Numbered from the stretch's first letter, positions 50,903 through 59,955 are shown. The stretch: DNA of 64,000 nt from Halothiobacillus sp. (GCA_020061705.1 JAGUXT010000055.1:62001-126000), one strand, 5' to 3'. Notes: generated by a model not told the origin, from the letters alone. Program-made: numbers and translations.

Positions 50903-51435
50903 GTCGCGTGTTTGCATGGACGAAAACCTGGTTGGACAGCCCGGCCAAAGCCAAGCAGCGTTGCGTGCGCCTGCTGGCTGAATCCGGTTTGCCTTATATG
51001 CGTGATGTGGTCATTCCCGATGAAGTGGGCGGCTACACCCAGATCGACCATGTGCTGTTGACGGCGCAGGGATTGGTGTTGATGGAATGGCAACATTTCA
51101 GCGGCGTGCTGTATGGCTCGGATTTTTCGCAGGAATGGACGCGCTTTCAAGGCAATGAGCGGCATGAATTCCTCAATCCCTTGCGCCGGGTGCAAAAGCT
51201 CGCCAACACGCTGGATCAACTGATTCTCGGGGAAAAAGTCGGCGTACCGATGCACGGTTTTCTGCTGATGAGCGGTGGCGCGCGCTTTGCCAAAGGCTGG
51301 CCGCAAGGCGTGCTGGATCAGGATGGCTTGCGGACCTGGCTGTCTGGGCAATCGGCGGTGATTCCGGCGCGTTATCAAACCGTTTGGCGCGTCCTGCTCA
51401 GCCGGGTGGCTTGCGAACCGGTGACTCTTCTGTAA
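50899..51435 (+). CDS. NERD-domain protein with altered nuclease motif
   Basis: A 178-residue protein with a nuclease-related (NERD) domain at about residues 18-130. The strand pattern [19 protein letters not shown] and FSGVLYG matches the family, with Asp50 as the first acid. The usual E-x-K motif reads Glu63-Trp-Gln65, so the catalytic Lys of PD-(D/E)xK nucleases is replaced by Gln. A missing Lys suggests loss of cutting or a rearranged site. It starts in the lipA stop (ATGA), so it is coupled to lipoate genes. The function is unknown. Confidence 0.75.
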   Translation: MSRVFAWTKTWLDSPAKAKQRCVRLLAESGLPYMRDVVIPDEVGGYTQIDHVLLTAQGLVLMEWQHFSGVLYGSDFSQEWTRFQGNERHEFLNPLRRVQKLANTLDQLILGEKVGVPMHGFLLMSGGARFAKGWPQGVLDQDGLRTWLSGQSAVIPARYQTVWRVLLSRVACEPVTLL

Positions 51436-51454
51436 GAACCTGTTCATGATTTTT

Positions 51455-51513
51455 GTAGGTGCGAATTTATTCGCACAAACGCGCCTGAATTGTGCGAATG
51501 AATTCGCATCTAC
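51455..51513. repeat. Long palindromic repeat between the NERD gene and mazG
   Basis: A 24-base left arm (GTAGGTGCGAATT... at 51455-51478) pairs with 51490-51513 at 22 of 24 positions around an 11-base loop. GAACCTGTTCATGAT lies just before it and matches the arm at 34431. This TGCGAAT-type hairpin has the style of dispersed palindromes in other proteobacteria. No gene is seen in the gap. Confidence 0.6.
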
Positions 51514-51544
51514 ACGTTTTGGGCAACCATTCTTGAGGAATACC

Positions 51545-52357
51545 ATGCCACTGAATCCGCCTGATCCCAGCCTTGACCCCCTGCGCGCCTTGCTCGAACT
51601 CATGGCAGCCTTGCGCCATCCTGAACACGGTTGCCCCTGGGATCAGAAGCAGACTTTCGCCACTATCGCGCCCTACACGCTGGAAGAAGCTTACGAAGTG
51701 CTGGAGGCGATTGAGCGCAGCGATATGGCCGAGCTGCGCGATGAGCTGGGCGATTTGTTGTTGCAGGTGGTGTACCACGCACGCATGGCCGAGGAGGCAG
51801 GGCATTTTGCCTTTGATGATGTGGCGCGCGGCATTGTGGAGAAAATGATCCGCCGCCATCCGCATGTGTTCGGCGAAGTACGCCATGATGACGATGCCGC
51901 GATTAAATCGGCTTGGGAAGCACAGAAAAGCCGCGAACGTGCGGCAAAAAATTCCGCTGTCAGTGCCTTGGACGGCGTTGCGCTGGCCTTGCCTGCATTG
52001 ACTCGTGCCGTGAAGCTGGAAAAACGTGCTGCACGTATGGGCTTCGACTGGCCGGATGCTGATTCTGTGTTTCCAAAAATTGACGAAGAACTGACCGAAT
52101 TGCGTGAGGGGATTGCGGCACAGGATGCGGCCAATATCTTTGAAGAAGTTGGTGATGTGCTCTTTGCTATGACAAACCTAGCGCGCAAACTGGGCGTTGA
52201 CCCGGAGGCCGCTTTACGTGCTAGCAATGCCAAATTTGAATTGCGTTTCAAGGGCATGGAGACACTGGCACGGGAGGAGGGGGATGCGCTGGAAAACTTG
52301 AATGCGCAAGAGCAGGAAGCCTTGTACCAGCGCGTAAAAAAGCGATTGGCGGGGTAG
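51545..52357 (+). CDS. mazG: Nucleoside triphosphate pyrophosphohydrolase MazG
   Basis: A 270-residue tandem-domain NTP pyrophosphohydrolase that hydrolyses nucleoside triphosphates to monophosphates, cleaning aberrant nucleotides. The first domain has CPWDQKQTFATI, EEAYEVLEAIE and ELRDELGDLLLQVVYHA, the EExxE-12-28-ExxD metal site. The second has ELTELREGI and EEVGDVLFAMTNLARKLGVDPE. The frame opens at 51446, but that stretch falls in the palindromic repeat; ATG 51545 has GAGG eight bases upstream. Length matches E. coli MazG (263). Confidence 0.94.
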   Translation: MPLNPPDPSLDPLRALLELMAALRHPEHGCPWDQKQTFATIAPYTLEEAYEVLEAIERSDMAELRDELGDLLLQVVYHARMAEEAGHFAFDDVARGIVEKMIRRHPHVFGEVRHDDDAAIKSAWEAQKSRERAAKNSAVSALDGVALALPALTRAVKLEKRAARMGFDWPDADSVFPKIDEELTELREGIAAQDAANIFEEVGDVLFAMTNLARKLGVDPEAALRASNAKFELRFKGMETLAREEGDALENLNAQEQEALYQRVKKRLAG

Positions 52358-52370
52358 TTTCTCCCTCAGT

Positions 52371-53186
52371 TCAACGCTGACACAGTAGGCAATAAAAACT
52401 GCGGCGCTGAGCTTGGGTGATATGTTCAATCGGTGTGCCGCACACATGACAAGGCTTGCCGCTGCGGCCGTACACATTGAGGGTTTGCTGGAAATAGCCG
52501 GGGCGGCCTTCGGGGCTGATAAAGTCGCGCAGGGTGGTTCCGCCTTGCTGGATGGCTTGTTGTAGCAGGCTTTTGATGTGGGTGACGAGGTTTTGCGTGT
52601 CGTGCTGACTTAGGCTGTGACTGGGGCGGCGCGGGTCGATACCGGCGAGAAACAGGGCTTCACTGGCGTAGATGTTGCCGATACCGACCACAAGCTGTGC
52701 GTCCATGAGTGTGGGTTTGATGGCTTTTTTGCGTTTGAGCAGCAAGGGGTGCAGCATCTGTGCCGAAAATGCTTCATCCAGCGGTTCAACGCCAAGTTTG
52801 AGCAACAGCGGGTGCTGTTTGGGCGGGGTGTCTGTCCATATGAACGCGCCAAAGCGCCTTGGGTCGTGCAGTCTTAAACTCAGGCCGTTGGCAAGTTCGC
52901 ATTCAATGTGGTCATGTTTGAGTCGAGCTGTGCCGCGTTCGACCAGGCGCAGGCTACCGGACATGCCCAGGTGCACAATCAGGCTGCCATGTTCAAGCTG
53001 AATCAGAATGTATTTTGCGCGTCTTTGAATGCCTGTGACGGTCTGATTTTGCAGTTTTTGCGTCAGATCGAGGTCGACAGGCCAGCGTAGTTTGGGCTGG
53101 TAGACATGCGTGTTAAGGATGGTTTGACCAAGCAGATGTGGTGTGATGCCGCGCTTGGTGGTTTCAACTTCGGGGAGTTCTGGCAT
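52371..53186 (-). CDS. mutM: Formamidopyrimidine-DNA glycosylase
   Basis: A 271-residue bifunctional glycosylase/AP lyase that removes 8-oxoguanine and FaPy. The N-terminus PELPEVETTKRGI puts the catalytic Pro2 and Glu3 right after the start Met, which fixes the start at 53186. The middle shows VVGIGNIYASEALFLAGIDP (helix-two-turn-helix); the C-terminal zinc finger is CHVCGTPIEHI...YCLLCQR. Length agrees with E. coli MutM (269). It is divergent from gluQRS with 21 bases between start codons and converges on mazG. Confidence 0.96.
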   Translation of the reverse strand: MPELPEVETTKRGITPHLLGQTILNTHVYQPKLRWPVDLDLTQKLQNQTVTGIQRRAKYILIQLEHGSLIVHLGMSGSLRLVERGTARLKHDHIECELANGLSLRLHDPRRFGAFIWTDTPPKQHPLLLKLGVEPLDEAFSAQMLHPLLLKRKKAIKPTLMDAQLVVGIGNIYASEALFLAGIDPRRPSHSLSQHDTQNLVTHIKSLLQQAIQQGGTTLRDFISPEGRPGYFQQTLNVYGRSGKPCHVCGTPIEHITQAQRRSFYCLLCQR

Positions 53187-53207
53187 GGCGGTTTGGGGAG
53201 TGTTGCT

Positions 53208-54086
53208 GTGGTGATAGGTCGGTTTGCGCCCACGCCGAGCGGGGGGCTGCATTTTGGTTCATTGGTGGCAGCCTTGGCGAGTTTTTTGAGTGTGCGCAGG
53301 CAGGGCGGTCGCTGGCTGGTGCGCATGGAGGATGTGGACACGCCGCGTTGCGAACCGGGTGCGGATGCGCTGATTTTGCGCCAGCTTGAACAATACGCCC
53401 TGCATTGGGATGGTGAAGTGCTGTTTCAATCGACCCGTGCCGAGGCTTACCGTGCGGCGCGGGATGTGTTGATGCAGGCGGGGCTGGCGTATGCCTGCGC
53501 CTGTTCGCGTTCACAGATTCGCACGCAAGCCACGCATTGGAACAGTGAAGGTGCGATTTATCCCGGCACTTGTCGTTCCCTGGGCTTGAGCGCTGCCAAA
53601 CCCTTGGCAGTCCGTATGGATACCGCAAAAGTGCAGGCGGGGTCGATAATCGAATTCATGGATGGCGCACTCGGGGCGCAGGCTTGTGATGTGGCACAGG
53701 ATTTTGGCGATTTTGTGCTGTGGCGGGTAGAGGATATGGCGGCCTATCATCTTGCCGTGGTGGTGGATGATGCCTGGCAGGGCGTGACCGAGGTGGTGCG
53801 TGGCAGCGACCTGCTGGATTCAACGCCGCGTCAGATATTGTTGCAGCGGGCTTTGGGCTTGCCCACGCCACGTTATGCACATGTGCCGCTGGCCTTGGCG
53901 GCGAATGGGCAGAAGTTGTCGAAGCAGAATCTTGCGCCGTGTTTGCCGATCAAGTCGCCGAGTGAGGATTTGTGGGATGCCTTGGTGTTTTTGGGCGAGA
54001 GGCCGCCCATGGATTTGCACGGGGCATCGCCTGCGGAGTTATTGGCCTGGGCGTTGGAGAAACCAGAGCGAGTTAGCACAGCGTAA
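53208..54086 (+). CDS. gluQRS: Glutamyl-Q tRNA(Asp) synthetase
   Basis: A 292-residue GluRS paralogue without anticodon domain, which glutamylates queuosine in tRNA-Asp. IGRFAPTPSGGLHFGSLVAALAS carries the HIGH-like motif (HFGS), and KLSKQN is the KMSKS-like loop. Zinc-site cysteines are in YACACSR and PGTCRS. The start is GTG at 53208, chosen because GGGGAG sits seven bases upstream and the family begins just before GRFAPTPSG; the open frame from 53106 overlaps mutM. Length is near E. coli GluQ-RS (298-308). It is divergent from mutM. Confidence 0.92.
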   Translation: MVIGRFAPTPSGGLHFGSLVAALASFLSVRRQGGRWLVRMEDVDTPRCEPGADALILRQLEQYALHWDGEVLFQSTRAEAYRAARDVLMQAGLAYACACSRSQIRTQATHWNSEGAIYPGTCRSLGLSAAKPLAVRMDTAKVQAGSIIEFMDGALGAQACDVAQDFGDFVLWRVEDMAAYHLAVVVDDAWQGVTEVVRGSDLLDSTPRQILLQRALGLPTPRYAHVPLALAANGQKLSKQNLAPCLPIKSPSEDLWDALVFLGERPPMDLHGASPAELLAWALEKPERVSTA

Positions 54087-54583
54087 GCCGCCGAATAGCT
54101 CCGAAAAGCATCTGCTGACCGTTGCCAGAATCGGCCTCAAATACTGCGGTGCTGGTGACTCGATAACGAGGGAGCAGTCCATGCGTCGCAATAAGCTGCG
54201 CCGGTATCGCCGTCACGGTGCTTAAGCTGATGGGGCTGTCCGCGGCGAAAAATGAAGCACTCGCTAATCCGTGAGAGCGTAAAACGCACACAATGACGGA
54301 TTTTTTTACTTCTCTCGACCCGACCTGCCTTGAGCGGTTTTTTATTGTGTCCCGTCTTCTGGATTCTCGACCTTGCGCTAAATTATGCTCCCAGGGGCAG
54401 GCCTCCCTAAACGGCGATATAAAAATCGCGGCATACAACTTACCTAGAAAAACTCAACGCAAGCGGAACTTTTTCCCCCCCAAGTCATAACTAAAAAATA
54501 AGTTGCAAAGCCATCGTAACGCACGCAGCCATTGACCGGCCTGTCTCTAGGCCATGAATGATGAGAACCAAAGGATAGTAAAC
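54087..54583. other. Long intergenic stretch with an unassigned minus-strand frame
   Basis: About 500 bases lie between gluQRS and the first lipoprotein gene. A minus-strand frame from 54438 to 54073 overlaps the gluQRS end by 14 bases and contains protein-like text (FFAADSPISLSTVTAIPAQL and ATHGLLPRYRVTSTAVFEA), but its 5' part is poor and it has no clear ribosome-binding site. It may be a decayed gene end. The right half is AT-rich with a small hairpin GCGATA/ATCGC near 54413-54430 and should hold the lipoprotein promoter. Confidence 0.35.
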
Positions 54584-56032
54584 ATGAAAAAAGTCACTTG
54601 TCTGGCATCGTCCGTCGCTATCGCCCTCGCGCTCTCCGGGTGTGGCGGCTCATCGGATACCAACACAACGTCCGCACCATCCGTTCGCAAAGCTGGGGAT
54701 TCAACCAGCATCACCAAGCTCGTGAATGGACATCAGGTTTTGCTCGATACCTATCGCTTTTACACCCTGACTGAGTCGGGTCAATTTTCCGCCACGCCAG
54801 TCGAGAATGACGCGAACCTTCCCCATTTCGCTTTCCTGGAGTCACGAGAGCTCACACCCATGCCTGTGGTCTACGCAAAGGCGCAGTTTGCTACCGCAGC
54901 CGTCGATGTCTCTCCGCCCAGTGTGCAGGAGATGGTTGCGTTCACCGAGAATCTGATCAGTGCCTACCGTATGTATTACAACGGTATTTCCGCCCAGGAA
55001 GCAGCTAAGCAGTTTCGTAAGCTTGGGCAGTCGTCCGAAGGTATGTACGCTGATTTCAAAGCCTCCGGTTTCAGCTCGTTGTACGATTACATAGCTTTCT
55101 ACGCGGCAGTGGATCAATACGGCCCGGACAGTTCGTTGATGACAGAAGCCGATGCCAAAAATTTCATCGACTTTACCCGGATGAATCAGGCTAAATTCTT
55201 GCAGTTTTTGAGTAATTACGGGCTGACATGGTCAGAGTTGCTCATGCAGATGAAAGCCAAGGCATACAGTTTCGATATGCTGCAACAAGCCTACGCCACC
55301 TCTGGACAATCACTGGGTAATTATCTGGCAGGTTTTGTCCATGGAGGCACGAGTAAGTTGGGCGGATCGCTCACCGATGACAATAATGCCGTTAGCGAGG
55401 CGGCAGCATTAGGTTTTTTCGTAAAGCAGTTCAGTTGGTACAATATTGACGAAAAGGGGGTCATTCAAACCGACGCACATGGCGCATGGTCTGATGTATT
55501 GTCCGTACAGGATCCGAATACCCTGAACTATAACTATATTCACACAGGCAGCACTGATACTATTGAATATATTGTTCAAAATAACCCGGAGAGTGAGTAT
55601 GTTTGGACTAAGGTTGCCGACGTAAGCTTCAATCTTGGATATTATTACGCCGCTGTGAGTCAGGCTGTTCCCAATAGCTATTGGTTTACATTGTTCACGC
55701 TTAATGTCGGTAAAAACAGTGTAGATGGTGGGGTCTTAATTTTTGAAAAATATCATCACTCACTAAAATCCTCAATAACCAGTCTGTCGAATAATGTGTC
55801 ATCCGAGGGTAATGCCGTGGTTGCTACAATTCAATCTGATTTTCATATTTATGTCACTACCCTAAATGATAATGTACTTGAAGGTGGTACGCTTATGGAT
55901 ATGCATTATTATGATAACTGGCAAGTCAATTCAGTAAGCGGCAACTATGCTCACTCCAGTTCTGATAGTGGCCACTACACGTGTCGGAATACTGATGATT
56001 ATGATTGCCAGAGCGTAACTCCCCCTCTTTGA
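54584..56032 (+). CDS. Large lipoprotein of unknown function (482 residues)
   Basis: A lipoprotein signal (MKKVTCLASSVAIALALSGC) with the lipidated Cys20 in LSGC, then a GGSS spacer. No known domain is recognised. Residues about 100-230 are helix-rich (EMVAFTENLISAYRMYYNG, FSSLYDYIAFYAAV); the C-terminal half is rich in Ser, Asn and Tyr with strand-like text and ends in a probable disulfide loop (CRNTDDYDCQS). The DNA of the second half is visibly AT-richer than the window average. AAGGA lies nine bases before ATG 54584. It is followed 57 bases later by a second lipoprotein gene, so the two probably act together at the cell surface or in the periplasm. Confidence 0.75.
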   Translation: MKKVTCLASSVAIALALSGCGGSSDTNTTSAPSVRKAGDSTSITKLVNGHQVLLDTYRFYTLTESGQFSATPVENDANLPHFAFLESRELTPMPVVYAKAQFATAAVDVSPPSVQEMVAFTENLISAYRMYYNGISAQEAAKQFRKLGQSSEGMYADFKASGFSSLYDYIAFYAAVDQYGPDSSLMTEADAKNFIDFTRMNQAKFLQFLSNYGLTWSELLMQMKAKAYSFDMLQQAYATSGQSLGNYLAGFVHGGTSKLGGSLTDDNNAVSEAAALGFFVKQFSWYNIDEKGVIQTDAHGAWSDVLSVQDPNTLNYNYIHTGSTDTIEYIVQNNPESEYVWTKVADVSFNLGYYYAAVSQAVPNSYWFTLFTLNVGKNSVDGGVLIFEKYHHSLKSSITSLSNNVSSEGNAVVATIQSDFHIYVTTLNDNVLEGGTLMDMHYYDNWQVNSVSGNYAHSSSDSGHYTCRNTDDYDCQSVTPPL

Positions 56033-56089
56033 AATCATAATCTGAATGTTCTCTTGATCTTCCAATCCAGTTAAAAATAGGAGTTGGTT

Positions 56090-58684
56090 ATGAAATTGCT
56101 TCGTTATTTCCTTGTGTTTGCCTTTCTACCTCTGGCCACCCTTTGGGGATGTGGCGGATCGGACTCAAGCGTGCTTCAATCGGCTGAAGATAAAAGTATG
56201 GTTATGGTGGAAGCGTCTCTTGGAAAACCATTGCCGGGTGTCGCCATTCGTCTTGATGGCCGTCCGCTTGGTGTCACGGACAGGAACGGACTGCTGTTTC
56301 TTGATTCCGTTCTGCCCCCCAATGCTGAAGTGACGGTCGTTTTGCCGGGCAGTCCACCGGAGAACGCAACCAACGCGCTGGTGGTGAGCACCAATCTGGT
56401 CAATCCAGCAGGCGGTTTAACCGTCAATATCCCCAACCACGTTCTTTCCGCGCTTCTCCAGGCTAATCCTGGCATCAGCAAAGAGCAGGGCGAGCAACGT
56501 GTTCGCCAGCTCCTTAATATCCAGCAACCTTGGTCGTTGCTAGGGCTTGAAGAGTCACCCCAATCGCCCTTTTCTGCGCAAGCCTTTTTAACCGAGGCGA
56601 ACAAGCAGGGCGACGTAGAGGCTTTGACCTCTCAGCTAATGCAGGACGAGGTATCTGGAAAAACGCATTCTTTTCTCGCAGGTGCAGCCCTTGGTAATGG
56701 TGATCCCGACATTTTTGGGGCGCTTGTCAAATGGGCCGCCGGCGCCATCGCAGATGGAGCCAGCACAGAGGTATCAGGGTGGGTGACCCGATTTATCGCC
56801 TTTGCCTTGGGAGATACATCGAATCAGCAAGCACAAATTCTCGCCGAGCTGTCGAATATCGAAAATATGCTCACGCAGCAGTTTGAGCAGCAAGAAATCA
56901 ATCAGGTTTACACCGGACTGGAGCAACAGCTGGTCACCCCCGTCGGCGCTGATACCTACAACTTTTATCAAAGTCTTCAAAGCGCTACTCCGCCGCAACC
57001 TCCGTACTCGGCATATAGCATGGGGGAAAGCCTGAACAATCTGCTCAACCAGTATTTGAGTCACAACTACTGGACATCCATTACTTATTTGTTCAATACC
57101 CTGATCGGTAGCACCGGCGTTGCGCCGCCCCCCAACTCGCCCGGTATCGACCTTCGTCCCGAGCGCGTCATCGCCAAGGACATTTACCCGTATGTCGGCA
57201 TAGACAGCGTTCTGAGCAGTTACACAGGTTATGGCGCTTTCAACAACACCACGCTGAATCCCGTTTTGGGTTGGCAAGAATACTACCGTCAATATGGGGT
57301 TCTTGCCTGCAACCTTCTGGCGGAAAAGGCGCATGCCACGGTAGACAGTGCCGTGCAGGGTGCTCCTACTCTGGCCGGAGCCATTCGAGAATTACAGTTG
57401 CAGTTTCTTGGTACGAGTCAGCCAGGTTTCGCTGCGCTGTCCAAGGCCGTGACCCAGCTCACCCCGCCAAAGCTACCTTCGGATCAAGTCTTCGTTGATC
57501 GGGAAAATGGTCTGATGTGGTACATGGTGGCCAAAGGTGATCTGACCCACGAACAAGCCAGGCTGTTCGCAAGTTCCTTGGTGGTCGGTCCCTACAACTC
57601 GGGTTGGCGCATTCCATGGAACTTCGAGCTTCGCGGTCTGTATGGCCGTATCCATGGCGGCTGGTCCAACCTTACGGACAAAGAGCGCCATGGGAAAAAA
57701 GCTTCCTCGATACTGACCAATCTGGGCTTCGATATCAGCGCGATGTCAGATACACATCACGTTTGGGGTAACGACTTCTATCGCACCACTGATCCTGACC
57801 ATCTGTATTTCGGCCACCAAGAATTCAGCCTGGATACTGGAAACTCTTTCGATGCCGAGGGAAGTCACCACGACCTTTTGGTGGTGCGCAGTTACTCCGA
57901 GGCTCAAGATGGCTGGTATTTCTCCGATGCCGAATTGACAGCCGATCCACAGGCCGTAATGCAGATTCAGGATACGCCTGGTACGAATGGACAACTCAAG
58001 CTCAACGCCCTCCTGACCATGGGAGCCGGAATTGGCGGAGCGTACACAATCAACGGCCAGTCAATTGAGCCGATCTATAATTCGAACTATTACGAGGTCA
58101 ATTTACCCGCAGGCTTCGCTCCTTACTCAAGCGTAACCAACAGGGACATTACCTCACGGGTCGTCTGGACAAGCTCAAACGACCAGCAGGCTCTCATCTC
58201 CAATATGCCCGGGGAGGAGGGTACGGTGTACTGGCGCAATGCTGTGCTTGGCTTTAGCCCTGAACCTGTGACCTTTACGGCCTATTATCAGGACAAGAAA
58301 GCGCAGATCATTCTAAGTCCGCCCAGCGACGTGAAATGGGCTTTGGATAGCATGAGCCTGACACCGTACCAATCCGCCTTGCTAATGAACGGTTCGACTT
58401 CCAGGGATGTCGTCTTTATCGCCACGCTTTTCATGAAGAACTCGGCAAATGGAGATCGTACCGCCTTGCGTAACGCCTTCATAGGCGGCGATGCTGCAGC
58501 CCTTCCTGTGACGTGGGCAGTGACCGACGCGGCTGGAAACCCGATTCCGACCGATCAGGCATCCTTCCCAAATCCATCGGCTTCGGTGCTTAACGTCACC
58601 AGCGCTCTGGGAGCGAAGACTCTGAAGATCACCGCCACATCGGGGGGAGTCAGCGTATCCACTACGTTGGTGGTCACGCCTTAA
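56090..58684 (+). CDS. Very large lipoprotein with carboxypeptidase-like and DUF1566-like regions (864 residues)
   Basis: Lipobox Cys21 in ATLWGCGGS. Residues about 38-87 look like a CarboxypepD_reg/CNA-B beta-sandwich (KPLPGVAIRLDGRPLGVTDRNG). A long helical middle follows (about 120-460). Residues about 467-520 (VFVDRENGLMWYMV, then GWRIPWNFELRGLYGRI) resemble the DUF1566/Lcl C-type domain. The last 120 residues read like an Ig-type fold (TSGGVSVSTTLVVTP). AGGAG six bases before ATG 56090 fixes the start. Surface exposure or adhesion is a guess; the architecture as a whole is not recognised. Confidence 0.75.
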   Translation: MKLLRYFLVFAFLPLATLWGCGGSDSSVLQSAEDKSMVMVEASLGKPLPGVAIRLDGRPLGVTDRNGLLFLDSVLPPNAEVTVVLPGSPPENATNALVVSTNLVNPAGGLTVNIPNHVLSALLQANPGISKEQGEQRVRQLLNIQQPWSLLGLEESPQSPFSAQAFLTEANKQGDVEALTSQLMQDEVSGKTHSFLAGAALGNGDPDIFGALVKWAAGAIADGASTEVSGWVTRFIAFALGDTSNQQAQILAELSNIENMLTQQFEQQEINQVYTGLEQQLVTPVGADTYNFYQSLQSATPPQPPYSAYSMGESLNNLLNQYLSHNYWTSITYLFNTLIGSTGVAPPPNSPGIDLRPERVIAKDIYPYVGIDSVLSSYTGYGAFNNTTLNPVLGWQEYYRQYGVLACNLLAEKAHATVDSAVQGAPTLAGAIRELQLQFLGTSQPGFAALSKAVTQLTPPKLPSDQVFVDRENGLMWYMVAKGDLTHEQARLFASSLVVGPYNSGWRIPWNFELRGLYGRIHGGWSNLTDKERHGKKASSILTNLGFDISAMSDTHHVWGNDFYRTTDPDHLYFGHQEFSLDTGNSFDAEGSHHDLLVVRSYSEAQDGWYFSDAELTADPQAVMQIQDTPGTNGQLKLNALLTMGAGIGGAYTINGQSIEPIYNSNYYEVNLPAGFAPYSSVTNRDITSRVVWTSSNDQQALISNMPGEEGTVYWRNAVLGFSPEPVTFTAYYQDKKAQIILSPPSDVKWALDSMSLTPYQSALLMNGSTSRDVVFIATLFMKNSANGDRTALRNAFIGGDAAALPVTWAVTDAAGNPIPTDQASFPNPSASVLNVTSALGAKTLKITATSGGVSVSTTLVVTP

Positions 58685-58709
58685 ACGTCAGGGGGTTTTG
58701 GTTGGGACT

Positions 58710-58876
58710 TAACAGGCTGCTGAAATAATCATTTCAGCAGCCTGTTAAGGCGGGACATGGATGTCCTGCACGCAAATCAATTACGTAAGTGATTGATTAG
58801 TTGCCACCGAATCCGGGCGTGTACCGGATTCGGTGGGGCTGAAAAACTCATGGATGAGTTTTTCAGCATCCTGTTA
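58710..58876. repeat. R2 five-hairpin element, copy 2 (167 bp)
   Basis: Ends are TAACAGG and CCTGTTA. Hairpins: a perfect 17-bp stem (58710-58747); GGACAT/ATGTCC (58754-58766); AATCAA...TTGATT; a perfect 13-bp stem around loop GCGTGTA (58804-58836); a perfect 14-bp stem around GG (58838-58867). Layout, loops and the TAAGTGATTGAT segment agree with copy 1 (35481-35639). It fills the gap between the large lipoprotein gene and the convergent lipoprotein gene. Confidence 0.78.
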
Positions 58877-58944
58877 AATACACCCCGCGTACCTGGCAGG
58901 CTTTATTTGTGGTCAATTGCGTTTCGCTCATACGTCCTGACTGA

Positions 58945-59895
58945 TCAATTCATAGGACGCTTCAGTTGGAGCACAGGCACAGCGGTCTGACGGTTGTATT
59001 CGCCGCTTTCGCGCACAACCAGCAGCGTTTGTCCGTCTTGGCTGTAGCTCAATCCCTCGTACTGGCGAGCGCTGGGCAGGGGGATGGCGAGCGGCGGGCT
59101 CTGCATGGCTTGGAGCCAGCTTTGTTGCGGGCTGCGCGGGAAAATGTAGACGTGGGAGTAGGTCAACAGGGCGACTTCCTGCCGGTTGGGGGCGAAGGCC
59201 ATGTCCACGGGCTGATGGGTGAAGGGCAGCACGCGGAATTCATCCGCTGTGCTGCTTTCAAGCTCTGCATTCAGTGGCGGAATCTGGCCGAGCAGGGTGA
59301 GTGTCTGTTTGTTTGTTCCGTTTTTGGGCAGTTTGGCGCGATATAGCTGGGGTGGATTATCGCGTTTGCTGAGGATGTAAATGACGTTTTCCTCGGCATC
59401 CACTGCCATGGCTTCGGCATCACGTGCGCCGTCCGGGTAGTGCAATTCCAGCGTCCATGCGGGTTGGGCGTGCATCTGACTGGCTATGGCGGTCGGCTCA
59501 CGCACGGCGTGGAGGCGTATGCCGCGTGAGCGTCGGGCGCGGTTGTCACCAATGTCGGCAATCAGTAGGTAGGCCTGGTCGTGCTGGCGAAAATGGCTGA
59601 TCGCTTCCCAGTCATAGGGTTTGACTCCGTCCAGCTTTAGTTCTCCTTGCAACTCGCCCTGGGCGTTGATGGCGAACAGCAGCGGCTCGGTGGGTTGGCT
59701 GTCGAAGATGTTGCGGCTGTCGTTGTGCGTCCAGTACAAGGCAGGATGCAAGATGGATTGGGTTAGCCCACTGGCTTCGTCGATGCGTACCATGTCGTGC
59801 TGGACTGATGCCTCGGACGTGGGGACGACGCGGCAAGCACTGAGCAGGCTCAGGAAGATACCGAGAAGGATGATCTGAGTTTGCATTGGACGCAT
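58945..59895 (-). CDS. Lipoprotein with beta-propeller-like/esterase-like repeat
   Basis: A 316-residue lipoprotein: the signal ends at the lipobox LLSAC (Cys21). The mature part has strand-rich repeats (EASGLTQSILHPALYWTHNDS, LLIADIGDNRARR, AEAMAVDAEENVIYILSKRD, YEGLSYSQDGQTLLVV), a pattern seen in phytase-like or SdiA-regulated-type beta-propellers. I cannot assign a reaction. The start could be Met1 at 59895 or Met4 at 59886; neither has a clear ribosome-binding site. It lies directly downstream of the peroxiredoxin terminator on the same strand. Confidence 0.7.
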   Translation of the reverse strand: MRPMQTQIILLGIFLSLLSACRVVPTSEASVQHDMVRIDEASGLTQSILHPALYWTHNDSRNIFDSQPTEPLLFAINAQGELQGELKLDGVKPYDWEAISHFRQHDQAYLLIADIGDNRARRSRGIRLHAVREPTAIASQMHAQPAWTLELHYPDGARDAEAMAVDAEENVIYILSKRDNPPQLYRAKLPKNGTNKQTLTLLGQIPPLNAELESSTADEFRVLPFTHQPVDMAFAPNRQEVALLTYSHVYIFPRSPQQSWLQAMQSPPLAIPLPSARQYEGLSYSQDGQTLLVVRESGEYNRQTAVPVLQLKRPMN

Positions 59896-59899
59896 TCGT

Positions 59900-59931
59900 G
59901 AAAATAAAAAAGCGCGGCACAGGCCGCGCTT
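59900..59931 (-). terminator. Rho-independent terminator after the peroxiredoxin gene
   Basis: On the minus strand AGCGCGGC, a four-base loop, GCCGCGCT and then TTTTTTATTTT. It ends the peroxiredoxin transcript 24 bases after its stop. Confidence 0.85.
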
Positions 59932-59955
59932 ATAGTTCAGGCAGGCGTCAATGGA

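Noticed and set aside
49835..50917. 360-codon open frame opposite lipA
   Set aside because: Antisense shadow; lipA is certain from its cluster cysteines and coupling to lipB.
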